This document shows, in pieces, positions 15,913-25,540 of a stretch of 64,000 nucleotides of DNA. The notes under the pieces were generated by a model. The model was not told the origin of the DNA and made no database searches. It worked only from the letters and a program-made list of their open reading frames with translations. Made by a program: the position numbers and the translations under genes. Position 1 is the first letter of the stretch, and the number at the start of each line of letters is the position of its first letter. The DNA comes from an uncultured SAR116 cluster alpha proteobacterium. Its GTDB lineage: Bacteria > Pseudomonadota > Alphaproteobacteria > Puniceispirillales > Marisalimonadaceae. Where the stretch lies: assembly GCA_902619615.1 (NCBI GenBank), contig CACNFD010000002.1, forward strand, positions 169,596-233,595. The letters are read 5' to 3'.

Positions 15913-16214
15913 TAAGGTATCCATCTTTTTTAATTATTTTTGTAATACTTTTCCTAGCAATCTCCCTTTATCAAATAAAACATTTAATTACCAAAAAAGA
16001 AATAGAATTGGCTCAAATTAAAGCCAATATAAATGGTGCTAAATCAGATTTGAATATTTTAAAAGCTGAACTCAGCTATCTTAAACGCCCTGATAGAATA
16101 GAAAAAATTGCTTTATCTAAATTAGGATTAAAAGAAATTTTACCTACAGATATTTGGGATTTAAAGGATCTTATAAATATAACGGATTCCCTAAATGATG
16201 GTGAACACAAATGA
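15909..16214 (+). CDS. ftsL: Cell division protein FtsL
   Basis: This is a 101-residue bitopic protein. The N-terminus carries one membrane helix (about residues 5-23, FLIIFVILFLAISLYQI), followed by a coiled-coil periplasmic part (about 25-70) and ALSKLGL, near where FtsL proteins end. Sequence conservation in FtsL is always low, so the call rests on size, topology and position between rsmH and ftsI. FtsL joins FtsB and FtsQ to activate FtsW-FtsI. Both ends overlap neighbours by 4 nt (ATGA). Confidence 0.9.
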   Translation: MIRYPSFLIIFVILFLAISLYQIKHLITKKEIELAQIKANINGAKSDLNILKAELSYLKRPDRIEKIALSKLGLKEILPTDIWDLKDLINITDSLNDGEHK

Positions 16215-17911
16215 AAATATTTCATTTTTTAGAAGTTGATTTAAAAAAATTTAATCATTCTAAGTCTCGTAAAATCAAGTTAATGATTTGTGGTTCAATA
16301 TTAGTAATTTCGTTTACTGTGATCGGATACAGAACAATATCCCTAGCTAGTGTAAACAGAGATAATATTACAAACATCCTTAATAAAAAAATTGAATCTA
16401 GAGCTTTCAATTCAAATTTAAGAGGAAATATTTACGATAGAAATAACAAAATCCTTGCTACAACTATAGATACATTGAGTCTTAATATTAATCCACAAGA
16501 AGTTTTGAATAAACATGAAACAATCTTCAAATTACTTCACATATTTCCTCAATTAGATAAAAAAGATCTACTAAAAAAATTTAATAGCAATAAAAAACAT
16601 ATCAACCTACTTAGAGAAATATCTCCATGGGAACATGTTCGTTTGTTGCAGACAGGAATAGAAGGTTTAAAAATTCAAAAACGGAGTAAAAGAATCTATC
16701 CTAATAACACACTTGCATCACATATTCTTGGAAGCACAGATATTGATGGTAAAGGAATAGCAGGCGTAGAGAATAAATTTAATAGTAAACTTAAAAAAGG
16801 TGAAAATGTAACTCTTTCGATTCATAGTGGAATTCAACACATAACCAGAAAACTATTATTAGATCAAATAACAAGATTTGAAGCTGATGGAGGGGCTGGT
16901 ATAGTTATGGACGCCAAAAATGGTCAAATATATTCTACAGTCTCACTCCCCGATTATAATGCTAATAATTATAGCAAAATATTAAATAAAACATTATTCA
17001 ACAAAGCCACAAAAGGAATATATGAACTTGGCTCAACTCTTAAGTTAATTACAGCAGCGATTGCTTTTGAAAGTAAATTAATAAATGAGAATGAAGTCTT
17101 TGATGTTTCTAAACCTCTAAAAGTCTCTTCAAGAATTATAACTGACTTTCATCCTCTAAATTATTCTATAAATATTCCAGAAGTTATTGTTCATTCTAGT
17201 AATATAGGATCTGCAAAAATAGCAGAAAAGTTTGGGCCGAATATTCAATTAAAATATCTTAAATCATTGGGACTGACAAACATACTCTCATTAGAAATAC
17301 CAGAGCTAGGAAAACCTCAAGTGCTCATGGACAAAAAAGTTTTAACTACAATGACAATTTCATATGGTCATGGAATATCAATAACACCTATGCATCTTGC
17401 CTCTGTCACCGCAACTATAGTTAATAATGGTCTTAAAGTAGATCCAACTTTGATTTTGGATCAAAAATCAAAAAAAATTAAACAAATCATTTCTCCAGAA
17501 ACCTCAATGAAAATGAAAAGTATCATGCGATTAGTTGTTAGCAATAAACATGGCACTGCTAAAAAAGCAGATGTATCTGGATATTTAGTGGGAGGGAAAA
17601 CTGGAACAGCTGAAAAGATAAGACCAAATGGAGGTTATTTTAAAAAAAAGAACATAGTAGCATTTACCGGCGCTTTCCCAATGAATGATCCAAAATTTAT
17701 AATAACTATAATGATTGATAATCCAAAAGGCCAAACTTTCTCTTATGGATTTAGAACTGCTGGATGGGTTGTAGCACCTGTTGTAAAAAAATTAGTAACA
17801 AGAATTGCTCCAATATTAGATGTCAAACCTCAATTAGAAAGTTCATCAAAGTTCTCTAATAATCTCTTAAATTATAAAATAAGAGGTAAAAATAAGGGAG
17901 CGAAATTATAA
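16211..17911 (+). CDS. ftsI: Peptidoglycan D,D-transpeptidase FtsI (PBP3)
   Basis: This is a 566-residue class B penicillin-binding protein that crosslinks septal peptidoglycan. One N-terminal membrane helix lies at about residues 25-42. The pedestal domain includes RGNIYDRNNKILAT. The transpeptidase domain has all three active-site motifs: S275-T-L-K (in ELGSTLKLIT), SSN near residue 327 (HSSNIGSAKIA), and KTG near residue 463 (VGGKTGTAEK). The first motif follows ELG rather than the common EPG. It overlaps ftsL by ATGA and is followed after 1 nt by murE. It works with FtsW, encoded at 23242-24375. Confidence 0.97.
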   Translation: MKIFHFLEVDLKKFNHSKSRKIKLMICGSILVISFTVIGYRTISLASVNRDNITNILNKKIESRAFNSNLRGNIYDRNNKILATTIDTLSLNINPQEVLNKHETIFKLLHIFPQLDKKDLLKKFNSNKKHINLLREISPWEHVRLLQTGIEGLKIQKRSKRIYPNNTLASHILGSTDIDGKGIAGVENKFNSKLKKGENVTLSIHSGIQHITRKLLLDQITRFEADGGAGIVMDAKNGQIYSTVSLPDYNANNYSKILNKTLFNKATKGIYELGSTLKLITAAIAFESKLINENEVFDVSKPLKVSSRIITDFHPLNYSINIPEVIVHSSNIGSAKIAEKFGPNIQLKYLKSLGLTNILSLEIPELGKPQVLMDKKVLTTMTISYGHGISITPMHLASVTATIVNNGLKVDPTLILDQKSKKIKQIISPETSMKMKSIMRLVVSNKHGTAKKADVSGYLVGGKTGTAEKIRPNGGYFKKKNIVAFTGAFPMNDPKFIITIMIDNPKGQTFSYGFRTAGWVVAPVVKKLVTRIAPILDVKPQLESSSKFSNNLLNYKIRGKNKGAKL

Positions 17912-17912
17912 C

Positions 17913-19421
17913 ATGTTATTAAAAGATCTAATTTCAAGAAAACCTATTTTATTAAATTTACTTAAAAACATTCCTGATAAGTTGCTTAATCACAATGTTA
18001 ATGGCATCTCAAGAGATAGTAAAAAAATTAAAAAAGACTATATCTTTGTTGCTATTAAAGGGGAGAAATTTAATGGGTTAGACTTTATACTAGAGGCAAA
18101 ACGAAATGGTGCTTTTCTTGTTATAGCAAACAAGTCAGATGATAATGATGAGGTAGTATCCACAAATTCAATATCAACAAGACTTATATTTGCAGAACTA
18201 CTTGCTTCTTTTTATGAGAAACAACCGAAAGAAATTATTGGAGTGACAGGCACTAATGGCAAGACTTCAATTGTTGAGTTTTGTAGACAATTATGGGTTC
18301 AAGCAGGATGGAAAGCAGCATCAATGGGCACCCTTGGAACAAAGATTGAAAATAACCTGAACAAAAGTTTTTTTAAACCTTCAAAAAATAATCTTACTAC
18401 TTTTGATCCTGAAGAATTATATAAAGAACTATGCTCCTTAAAAAATACAGGAATTTCACATCTAGCTTTGGAAGCATCGTCGCATGGTCTAGATCAGTTT
18501 AGACTTGATAGTGTAAAATTTTCTGGCGCCATCTTTAGTAACCTATCACATGATCATCTTGATTATCATCAGAACATTGAAAATTATTTTCTTAGCAAAA
18601 AAAGACTTTTTACAGAAATTCTTCAAAACAACTCTGCTGTTGCCATTAACATTGATAATGATTTTGGTAAAAGGCTTTTTGATGAGATAAAAAGTAAAAA
18701 TCTCAATATTTTAACATTTGGACAAAATTTAGATGCAGATATTAAAATAAGTTCAATTAAACAAAACAATCAAACTATTGATCTTGTTTTGGAACATAAA
18801 AATAAAATTTATAATTCTACTATTGGTATGATAGGAAAGTTTCAAGCGTATAATATCGTCGCCGCTACTTCTATATGCATTGCATTAGGAATGGACCCAA
18901 ATTCAACATTCAAATCAATAAGTTACCTTAAACCTGCTCGTGGAAGAATGGAGATGCTTTCTGCTTCATATAATAACTCCATGATTATAATTGATTATGC
19001 ACATACTCCTGAAGCATTAAATTATGTTCTCAATTCGATTAAAGAGATAGCAAAAGGTAAAATGATAACATTATTTGGCTGCGGAGGTGATAGAGATGAA
19101 GAAAAAAGAAAAATCATGGGAGAGCTTGCTCAGAAATTTTCTGATTTAGTAATAGTTACTGATGACAATCCTAGATCTGAGTCTCCTTCAAACATTAGAA
19201 AAGATATTTTAAAGGGTTGCCCAAATGCTGAAGAAGTCCCTGATAGAAATAAAGCTATAAATTATGCTATTTCAAAATTGCAGAAGAATGATTTTTTGCT
19301 TATTGCAGGTAAAGGCCATGAAACATTTCAAACTATAGGTATGGAAACACTTCCCTTTGATGACTATACAGTCGCTAAGGAGACTATTAAGCGCATTAAA
19401 AAAGCTAGGGAAACTCATTAA
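17913..19421 (+). CDS. murE: UDP-MurNAc-L-Ala-D-Glu:meso-diaminopimelate ligase MurE
   Basis: This is a 502-residue Mur ligase that adds the third stem-peptide residue. The ATP site is GVTGTNGKTS near residue 111. The specificity motif DNPR (VTDDNPRSESP, near residue 412) is the version associated with meso-diaminopimelate, not lysine, so the cell wall should be of the Gram-negative DAP type. LEASSHGLDQ and GRMEML are further family blocks. A good AAGGGAG lies about 10 nt before the ATG. The stop shares one base with the murF ATG (TAATG at 19419-19423). Confidence 0.97.
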   Translation: MLLKDLISRKPILLNLLKNIPDKLLNHNVNGISRDSKKIKKDYIFVAIKGEKFNGLDFILEAKRNGAFLVIANKSDDNDEVVSTNSISTRLIFAELLASFYEKQPKEIIGVTGTNGKTSIVEFCRQLWVQAGWKAASMGTLGTKIENNLNKSFFKPSKNNLTTFDPEELYKELCSLKNTGISHLALEASSHGLDQFRLDSVKFSGAIFSNLSHDHLDYHQNIENYFLSKKRLFTEILQNNSAVAINIDNDFGKRLFDEIKSKNLNILTFGQNLDADIKISSIKQNNQTIDLVLEHKNKIYNSTIGMIGKFQAYNIVAATSICIALGMDPNSTFKSISYLKPARGRMEMLSASYNNSMIIIDYAHTPEALNYVLNSIKEIAKGKMITLFGCGGDRDEEKRKIMGELAQKFSDLVIVTDDNPRSESPSNIRKDILKGCPNAEEVPDRNKAINYAISKLQKNDFLLIAGKGHETFQTIGMETLPFDDYTVAKETIKRIKKARETH

Positions 19422-20836
19422 TGCCATTATGGACAAAACAGGACTTAATAACTGCTTGCAAAGCATCAGATCCAACTTCTAATTTTCTTAATAAATTTGA
19501 AAACATTCAAGGAATAAGCATAGATGACAGAACTATCAAAAAAGGGGATTTATTTATAGCTTTCGTTGGTGATAAGTTTGACGGTCACAACTTCATAGAG
19601 TCTGCTTTGTCAAAAGGCGCATGTGGAGTACTAGTTTCAAATATCAGATTAGCTAAAAAGTATAATGGGTTATTTGTAAATGATACGAAAAAAGCTCTAA
19701 TACAGATTGGAAAATTTGCAAGAGATAGATTTAATGGGAAAACTGTTGGAATCACAGGAAGTAGTGGGAAAACCAGCACAAACTACTTATTATCAAATGC
19801 ATTAAAAAAATTTGGTAAAACTCACCATACGCACGGAAATAACAATAATATAATTGGACTTTCTTTAACATTATCAAGGTTACCAAGTAATTATGATTTT
19901 TGCATTTTAGAATTAGGAATGAATAATGCTGGAGAAATTAGAAAATTAACAAAAATAGCTAAACCACATGTTGCAGTTATAACTAATGTATCAAACTCTC
20001 ACATTCAAAATTTTAAAAATGAAAAAGAGATTGCGAGGGCAAAAAGTGAAATTTTCTTAGGTTTAGAAAAAAACGGCATTGCTATTATTAACTCAGACAA
20101 TATATGGAAAGATTTTTTAATAAATGAAGCTAAAAAGATAAACGCTAAAATTCACTTATATGGTCGTTCTAAAGATTCAAATACACGAATTATAAAAATA
20201 ATTGAAGAAAAAGAAGGATCAATTATTTTTTATGATAAATTAGAAAATTGGCATTTGAAACACTTGAACTTTGTTCAAGCTGAAAATGCCATTGCAACGA
20301 TTTCAGTTATTAAAGAATTAAAACTTCAACCGGAAAAAGTTACTAAAGTTATCAGTAATCTTAGGCCTTTATCAGGAAGAGGGGAAAAGCTTACAATAAA
20401 TTTCAAAAAAAATAAGAAAACTTTCATAATAGATGATAGTTATAACGCTAATCCTGCTTCAATGAAAGCTGCACTTTTCAATTTTACCAAACTAAAACTA
20501 AAACTTCATTCATTTGAATCAGTAGTGATAATTGGTGATATGCTTGAGTTAGGTAAAGAATCCACACAAATACATTTAGAGCTTATTCCAATTATACAAA
20601 AATTAAATCCAAATATACTTATAACAATAGGTAGTTATTCTAAAATAATATATGATCAATTAAAATTAACCTTAAATTGTCATTCATATACTAAAATTGA
20701 CCAATTAATAAAAGATATTAGATGTTTTATTAAACCTAATCAGATAATTCTTTTAAAAGGTTCAAATGGCATTGGTCTTTGGAAGCTTGTGCCAATATTT
20801 AAAAATATCATTCAGGAGAACGCAAATGCTTCCTGA
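19421..20836 (+). CDS. murF: UDP-MurNAc-tripeptide:D-Ala-D-Ala ligase MurF
   Basis: This is a 471-residue Mur ligase that attaches D-Ala-D-Ala to complete the UDP-MurNAc-pentapeptide. The N-terminal domain includes GISIDDRTIKKGDLFIAF. The ATP site is GITGSSGKTSTN near residue 110, the NNNNIIG and ELGMNNAGEI blocks follow, and IDDSYNANPASM near residue 345 is the MurF-specific segment. All are intact. It is linked to murE by a 1-nt overlap, and its final 11 nt overlap the start of mraY. Confidence 0.97.
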   Translation: MPLWTKQDLITACKASDPTSNFLNKFENIQGISIDDRTIKKGDLFIAFVGDKFDGHNFIESALSKGACGVLVSNIRLAKKYNGLFVNDTKKALIQIGKFARDRFNGKTVGITGSSGKTSTNYLLSNALKKFGKTHHTHGNNNNIIGLSLTLSRLPSNYDFCILELGMNNAGEIRKLTKIAKPHVAVITNVSNSHIQNFKNEKEIARAKSEIFLGLEKNGIAIINSDNIWKDFLINEAKKINAKIHLYGRSKDSNTRIIKIIEEKEGSIIFYDKLENWHLKHLNFVQAENAIATISVIKELKLQPEKVTKVISNLRPLSGRGEKLTINFKKNKKTFIIDDSYNANPASMKAALFNFTKLKLKLHSFESVVIIGDMLELGKESTQIHLELIPIIQKLNPNILITIGSYSKIIYDQLKLTLNCHSYTKIDQLIKDIRCFIKPNQIILLKGSNGIGLWKLVPIFKNIIQENANAS

Positions 20837-21914
20837 TATTTTATTAAATTATACTGACTACTTCCAACCTCTAAATTTATTTAATTATATTACCTTCAGA
20901 ACGATCGGATCTTTATTAACAGCATTAATGATTAGCTTCATCTGTGGTCCAATCATTATATCACAGTTGAAAAAAACGCAAAAAAAGGGTCAGCCCATTC
21001 GATCTGATGGACCTAAAAATCACATAGTTTTTAAAGCTGGAACACCTACTATGGGAGGATTGTTGATTTTATTAGCTTTTACTATTTCTACAATTTTATG
21101 GGCAAAATTAGATAATATCTACATATGGATTATATTAGGAGTAGCTATCTTTTTTGGGTTAATAGGCCTTCTAGATGATTGGTTAAAAGTTTCAAGAATG
21201 ACAAGCAATGGTCTAAAAAGTTATCAAAAAATTATACCGCAAATTTTTATAGCTTTTTTAGCTGCTTGGTTAATCTCAGAAAATACCCCAGAAAATTTTC
21301 AAAACACATTATCTATTCCTTTTTTAAAAGATAGCGTTCTGTTTTTAGGAATTCTTTATATACCTTTTACGATTTTAGTTATTGTAGGTTCATCTAACGC
21401 TGTCAATTTAACTGATGGGCTAGATGGTTTGGCAATTGTACCAGTGATGATTGCTGCTGCTTCACTAGCTGTAATAGTTTATGTTGTGGGTAATATAAAT
21501 TTCTCTCAATATTTGCAATTAAATTATGTTCCTGGTGTAGGTGAAATTGCAGTCTTCTTAGGTGCTATTATAGGCTCAGGTTTAGGCTTTTTATGGTTCA
21601 ATGCACCACCAGCAATGGTTTTTATGGGTGATACTGGTTCATTGTCGCTTGGAGGAGTAATTGGTGTGTCTGCTTCAGCAGCTAGGCATGAATTAGTATT
21701 AGTTATCATTGGAGGTCTTTTTGTATTAGAAACCGTGTCTGTAATAGTACAAATTTTGTCATATAAAATAACAGGTAAAAGAATTTTCAGGATGGCTCCA
21801 TTACATCATCATTTTGAACAAAAAGGATGGGCAGAAGCTACAATAGTTATAAGATTCTGGATAATTGCAGTTATCTTGGCATTAATTGGTATTTCTTCTC
21901 TTAAATTAAGGTAA
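20826..21914 (+). CDS. mraY: Phospho-MurNAc-pentapeptide transferase MraY
   Basis: This is a 362-residue polytopic membrane enzyme, with about ten hydrophobic helices, that makes lipid I from UDP-MurNAc-pentapeptide and undecaprenyl phosphate. Catalytic aspartates are visible in GLLDDWLK and VNLTDGLDGLA; MGDTGSLSLGG and the His triplet PLHHHFE complete the active site. I place the start at the ATG at 20826, which follows AGGAG by 7 nt, rather than the in-frame ATG at 20766 inside murF. The gene overlaps murF by 11 nt. murD follows after 5 nt. Confidence 0.97.
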   Translation: MLPDILLNYTDYFQPLNLFNYITFRTIGSLLTALMISFICGPIIISQLKKTQKKGQPIRSDGPKNHIVFKAGTPTMGGLLILLAFTISTILWAKLDNIYIWIILGVAIFFGLIGLLDDWLKVSRMTSNGLKSYQKIIPQIFIAFLAAWLISENTPENFQNTLSIPFLKDSVLFLGILYIPFTILVIVGSSNAVNLTDGLDGLAIVPVMIAAASLAVIVYVVGNINFSQYLQLNYVPGVGEIAVFLGAIIGSGLGFLWFNAPPAMVFMGDTGSLSLGGVIGVSASAARHELVLVIIGGLFVLETVSVIVQILSYKITGKRIFRMAPLHHHFEQKGWAEATIVIRFWIIAVILALIGISSLKLR

Positions 21915-21919
21915 AAAAA

Positions 21920-23245
21920 TTGTTAAGTATTAGTTGTTATAGAAATAAAGATGTTGGGATTTTAGGAGCGGGACTATCTGGTTTAGCTGCAGCTAAATTA
22001 CTTTTAAGTTTAAAAGCTAAAATATATATATTTGATGACAAAAAAAATAAACCAAAAATTATAAAAAAAGATAGTTGGAAAAATTACAAATTTTGGCCTT
22101 GGAACACTCTAACAACTCTAGTGGTAAGTCCTGGAATACCCTTAAACGCAAAAAAGAAACATATAGCCATTCAATTGGCAATAAGTAATAATGTTAAAAT
22201 TATTAATGAAATTGACTTATTTGTTGAAACTAAACCAAAAGCCAAAATAATTGGAATAACAGGTACTAATGGTAAATCTACAACAGTAGCACTTTTATTT
22301 CATATTTTAAGATTTAACAAAATTAAATGTGTAATTGGCGGTAATTATGGTTTTCCGGCTTGTGAAATTAAAGATCCTGGCAAAGACGGTATTATAATTC
22401 TTGAATTATCAAGCTATCAATTAGATGGGGCAGAAAAATTAAGTTTAGATCTTGCCTCAATAACAAATATTACTCCTGACCATTTAGAATATCATGAAAC
22501 TTTTTATAAATATAAGATTTCTAAATTAAAAATTATAAATTTTTTAAAGGGAAAAGGTTCATTTATTTTAGATATTAATAACAGACTTCTAAATGAAGCT
22601 TTAAAGAAAGAAAAATATAAATCTATTAATATAACTAAAATAAAAAGTGATGAATTTCACAATTATGTTAATGACAACGATTACTTCAGGGGAGCTCACA
22701 ACCAAATTAATGGATCTATTGCGATCTCGATAGCAAAGCATCTAGGCCTGACCAAAGAACAAATAAAATTTGCCATAGATCATTTCAAAGGATTACCCCA
22801 TAGAATGGAACCATTACACATTTCAGATAGAATTAAGATTATAAATGATAGTAAATCGACTAATGGTGAATCTACCGCGGCAGCTTTACAAGCTTGCGAA
22901 AATATTTTTTGGATAGCAGGGGGGCAGCCAAAATCAGGCGGAATTGGAAAATCTAAAAAGTTTTTGGATAAAGTTATAGAAGTTTTTCTCATAGGTAAAT
23001 CGACAGACTATTTTTACAAGGAGATTTTAAAGTCTAAAAAAGATTTACCCATTCACCGTTGCTTTACATTAGAAAAAGCAACAAAGCTGGCACTAAAAAA
23101 TAGTAAAAATTCCACCCTAAAAAAATATGTAATTTTATTATCTCCTTCAGCAGCTAGTTTTGACCAATTTCAGGATTTTGAAGATAGAGGAAATAAATTT
23201 AAAGAAATAGTTAATAAACAAATTAATGAAAGTCTGGTCAAATGA
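21920..23245 (+). CDS. murD: UDP-MurNAc-L-alanine:D-glutamate ligase MurD
   Basis: This is a 441-residue Mur ligase that adds D-glutamate. The N-terminal Rossmann motif is VGILGAGLSGLAAAK. The ATP site is ITGTNGKSTT near residue 114. ELSSYQLDG, ITPDHLEYH, LPHRMEPL and NDSKSTNGEST are the MurD blocks, and SPSAASFDQF is the C-terminal signature. The start codon is TTG at 21920, preceded by AAGG about 8 nt upstream; no ATG fits. The stop overlaps the ftsW start as ATGA (23242-23245). Confidence 0.96.
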   Translation: MLSISCYRNKDVGILGAGLSGLAAAKLLLSLKAKIYIFDDKKNKPKIIKKDSWKNYKFWPWNTLTTLVVSPGIPLNAKKKHIAIQLAISNNVKIINEIDLFVETKPKAKIIGITGTNGKSTTVALLFHILRFNKIKCVIGGNYGFPACEIKDPGKDGIIILELSSYQLDGAEKLSLDLASITNITPDHLEYHETFYKYKISKLKIINFLKGKGSFILDINNRLLNEALKKEKYKSINITKIKSDEFHNYVNDNDYFRGAHNQINGSIAISIAKHLGLTKEQIKFAIDHFKGLPHRMEPLHISDRIKIINDSKSTNGESTAAALQACENIFWIAGGQPKSGGIGKSKKFLDKVIEVFLIGKSTDYFYKEILKSKKDLPIHRCFTLEKATKLALKNSKNSTLKKYVILLSPSAASFDQFQDFEDRGNKFKEIVNKQINESLVK

Positions 23246-24375
23246 ATATCACACGTTCGGACAGATCTAGGATAGCACTTTGGTGGTGGACAATAGATAG
23301 ATATTTGTTGACTTCTTTCTTAATATTAATGTTGTTTGGTATATTCTTAGTGATGGCATCGAGTCAACACCTTGCACAAAATCTCAATATACCCTCACAT
23401 TATTTCACTTTTAGACACTTATTATTTGGTGCATTAAGCATTCCAATAATAATTTTCTTTTCTATATTGAGCCAAAGACAGACTAAAATAATATGTATTT
23501 TAGGAATATTTATAACTACAATCTTACTTTTCGTAATTTTATTTGAAGGAGAAAAAATAAAAGGAGCACAAAGGTGGTTTTACATAGGAAATTTTAGTTT
23601 TCAACCTAGCGAAATAGGTAAACCATTATTTGTAGTATTTAACGCTTGGCTTTTATCTTTATGGGTTGAGAAAACAAAATTCTATGGTTGGATATGGTCA
23701 ATTGCATCAATAATTTTAATATCAACCTTATTATTATTACAACCTGATTTAGGTATGACAATTGTAATGATGTTTACGTGGGGATTTCAGTTATTCATTA
23801 CCGGAATACCACTAATTATAATTTTATGTCTTATAATGGCTTTTCCAATTTTTATGATTTTTTCATATCACCATTTTAATCATGTAAAAATAAGAATAGA
23901 TAATTTTATTGAAGGAAAAACATATCAGATATCTAAATCTTTACAATCATTTGAATCTGGAGGATTTTGGGGTAAAGGTCCTGGTGAGGGATTTTATAAA
24001 AAATCTTTACCAGATGCGCATTCAGATTTTGTATTTGCTGTAGCTGCTGAAGAATATGGTGCTTTAATATGTAGTTTAATAATAATTATTTATGGACTAA
24101 TAATTATAAGATCATTTTACTATACAATTCATAATGACAATCTTTTTTTTATTTTAGCTTTAGCAGGTCTTGCTTTTCAATTTGGTTTCCAATCATTAAT
24201 CCACATGGCAAGTAACACTGATCTTATTCCTACTAAAGGGATGACATTACCATTTCTATCTTACGGTGGATCATCTTTGTTAGCCTCTGCAGTTACATCA
24301 GGAATAATTTTATCTTTAACTAAAAAAAATAACCCTTTGGAGCCCTTTAAAAAAGAAATCTATGAGAAACTGTGA
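23242..24375 (+). CDS. ftsW: Septal peptidoglycan polymerase FtsW (SEDS family)
   Basis: This is a 377-residue SEDS-family membrane protein with about ten helices. It polymerises lipid II at the septum together with FtsI. Family marks are GAQRWFYIGNFSFQPSE near residue 112, LLLQPDLGMT near residue 168, GGFWGKGPGEG, LPDAHSDFVFAVAAEEYG with the conserved Asp, and MTLPFLSYGGSSL near the end. The start overlaps murD by 4 nt (ATGA). The 3' end overlaps one possible murG start. Confidence 0.96.
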   Translation: MNITRSDRSRIALWWWTIDRYLLTSFLILMLFGIFLVMASSQHLAQNLNIPSHYFTFRHLLFGALSIPIIIFFSILSQRQTKIICILGIFITTILLFVILFEGEKIKGAQRWFYIGNFSFQPSEIGKPLFVVFNAWLLSLWVEKTKFYGWIWSIASIILISTLLLLQPDLGMTIVMMFTWGFQLFITGIPLIIILCLIMAFPIFMIFSYHHFNHVKIRIDNFIEGKTYQISKSLQSFESGGFWGKGPGEGFYKKSLPDAHSDFVFAVAAEEYGALICSLIIIIYGLIIIRSFYYTIHNDNLFFILALAGLAFQFGFQSLIHMASNTDLIPTKGMTLPFLSYGGSSLLASAVTSGIILSLTKKNNPLEPFKKEIYEKL

Positions 24376-24391
24376 AATGAGAAATTGTAAT
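24362..24391 (+). repeat. 15-bp tandem near-duplication at the murG start
   Basis: Two adjacent 15-nt units, 24362-24376 and 24377-24391, match at 12 of 15 positions and each begins with ATGAGAAA. The murG N-terminus therefore reads MRNCEMRNC, with two possible start codons around the ftsW stop at 24373-24375. Confidence 0.7.
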
Positions 24392-25540
24392 AGAAAAAAA
24401 AAATTAATGCTTGTTGCAGGTGGAACTGGAGGGCACATATATCCATCATTATCTTTAATTAACAAAATAAATAATTATAATTTTATTATTATTACTGATC
24501 CAAGAGGTAAAGGATATTATGAGAGTTTTCTAAAAAATAGAACTTTAAATTTTAAAATATTTACTCATAAAGTAACAAGTCCAAGTAATAAAAGAATAAT
24601 TTACAAAATAATTTCATTATATCAAATTTTAATTTCATTATTAAAATCAATTTTCACAATAATTTTCCAAAGGCCAAATGTGATTATAGGCTTTGGAGGT
24701 TATCCTTCAGTAGCGCCTATATTAGCTGCTAAAATCTGTAATGTTCCATCCATAATACATGAACAAAATGCTGTTATTGGAAGAGGCAATAAATTACTTA
24801 GTAACGTTTCAAATATTTTAGCATTATCATTTGTAGAGACTAAAAATATTAAAAATGTTAAAAACATTATTTTTACTGGAAACCCAGTTAGACAAGAATT
24901 TGAACAAATTGGTAAAAATGATTATAAAAAATTAATCCCAAACAAACCATTTACTATTTTAATCTACGGTGGCAGTCTCGGATCCTCCTATTTTTCAAAG
25001 CAACTAACTTCTATAATTTGCTCACTTCCAAAGGAAATTAGAGGAGAAATAAAAATTATTCAACAAGTTCGACTAGAAGATTTAGAATATGTAAGAAATA
25101 ATTATAAAAGTAACAAAATTAAAGCTGAAATTTCTAGTTTTTTTCAAAATATTTCAAAAAAGTTTCAGTCAGCACATTTAATTATTACTCGTTCTGGAGG
25201 ATCCACAGTTGCTGAAATACTAGCCTCTTGCAGACCTGCTATATTCGTTCCACTTCCAAATTCATTTGATAATCATCAACTTGAAAATGCAAAATTTTTT
25301 GAAGAAAATAATTGTGGTTGGGTTTTTGATCAAATTAAAAATAGTAAAAGTGATTTTAAAAATTTAATAGAAAATATTTTCAAAAACAAAGATCAACTTG
25401 TTACTGTAAGTCAGAAAACAAAAGAATTATCACATAACTTATCAAAATTGAGAAAAAGCAAAACACCTACAGGTTTTTTGTCTGATTTAGTTTTAAAAAT
25501 GACAGATGACCAAAAAAAGGAAGTTAATAACTTATGTTAA
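24362..25540 (+). CDS. murG: Lipid II synthase MurG (GlcNAc transferase)
   Basis: This is a GT28 glycosyltransferase that adds GlcNAc to lipid I on the cytoplasmic membrane face. GGTGGHIYPSL near residue 20 is the first G-loop. IGFGGYPSVAP, HEQNAVIGRGN, TGNPVR, IYGGSLGSSYF and RSGGSTVAE (UDP-GlcNAc site) follow, then LPNSFDNHQ. The start is uncertain: ATGs at 24362 and 24377 lie in a near-exact 15-bp duplication; the first overlaps ftsW by 14 nt, the second begins 1 nt after its stop. A third ATG at 24407 would still leave the G-loop intact. The stop region overlaps murC by 7 nt. Confidence 0.95.
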   Translation: MRNCEMRNCNRKKKLMLVAGGTGGHIYPSLSLINKINNYNFIIITDPRGKGYYESFLKNRTLNFKIFTHKVTSPSNKRIIYKIISLYQILISLLKSIFTIIFQRPNVIIGFGGYPSVAPILAAKICNVPSIIHEQNAVIGRGNKLLSNVSNILALSFVETKNIKNVKNIIFTGNPVRQEFEQIGKNDYKKLIPNKPFTILIYGGSLGSSYFSKQLTSIICSLPKEIRGEIKIIQQVRLEDLEYVRNNYKSNKIKAEISSFFQNISKKFQSAHLIITRSGGSTVAEILASCRPAIFVPLPNSFDNHQLENAKFFEENNCGWVFDQIKNSKSDFKNLIENIFKNKDQLVTVSQKTKELSHNLSKLRKSKTPTGFLSDLVLKMTDDQKKEVNNLC

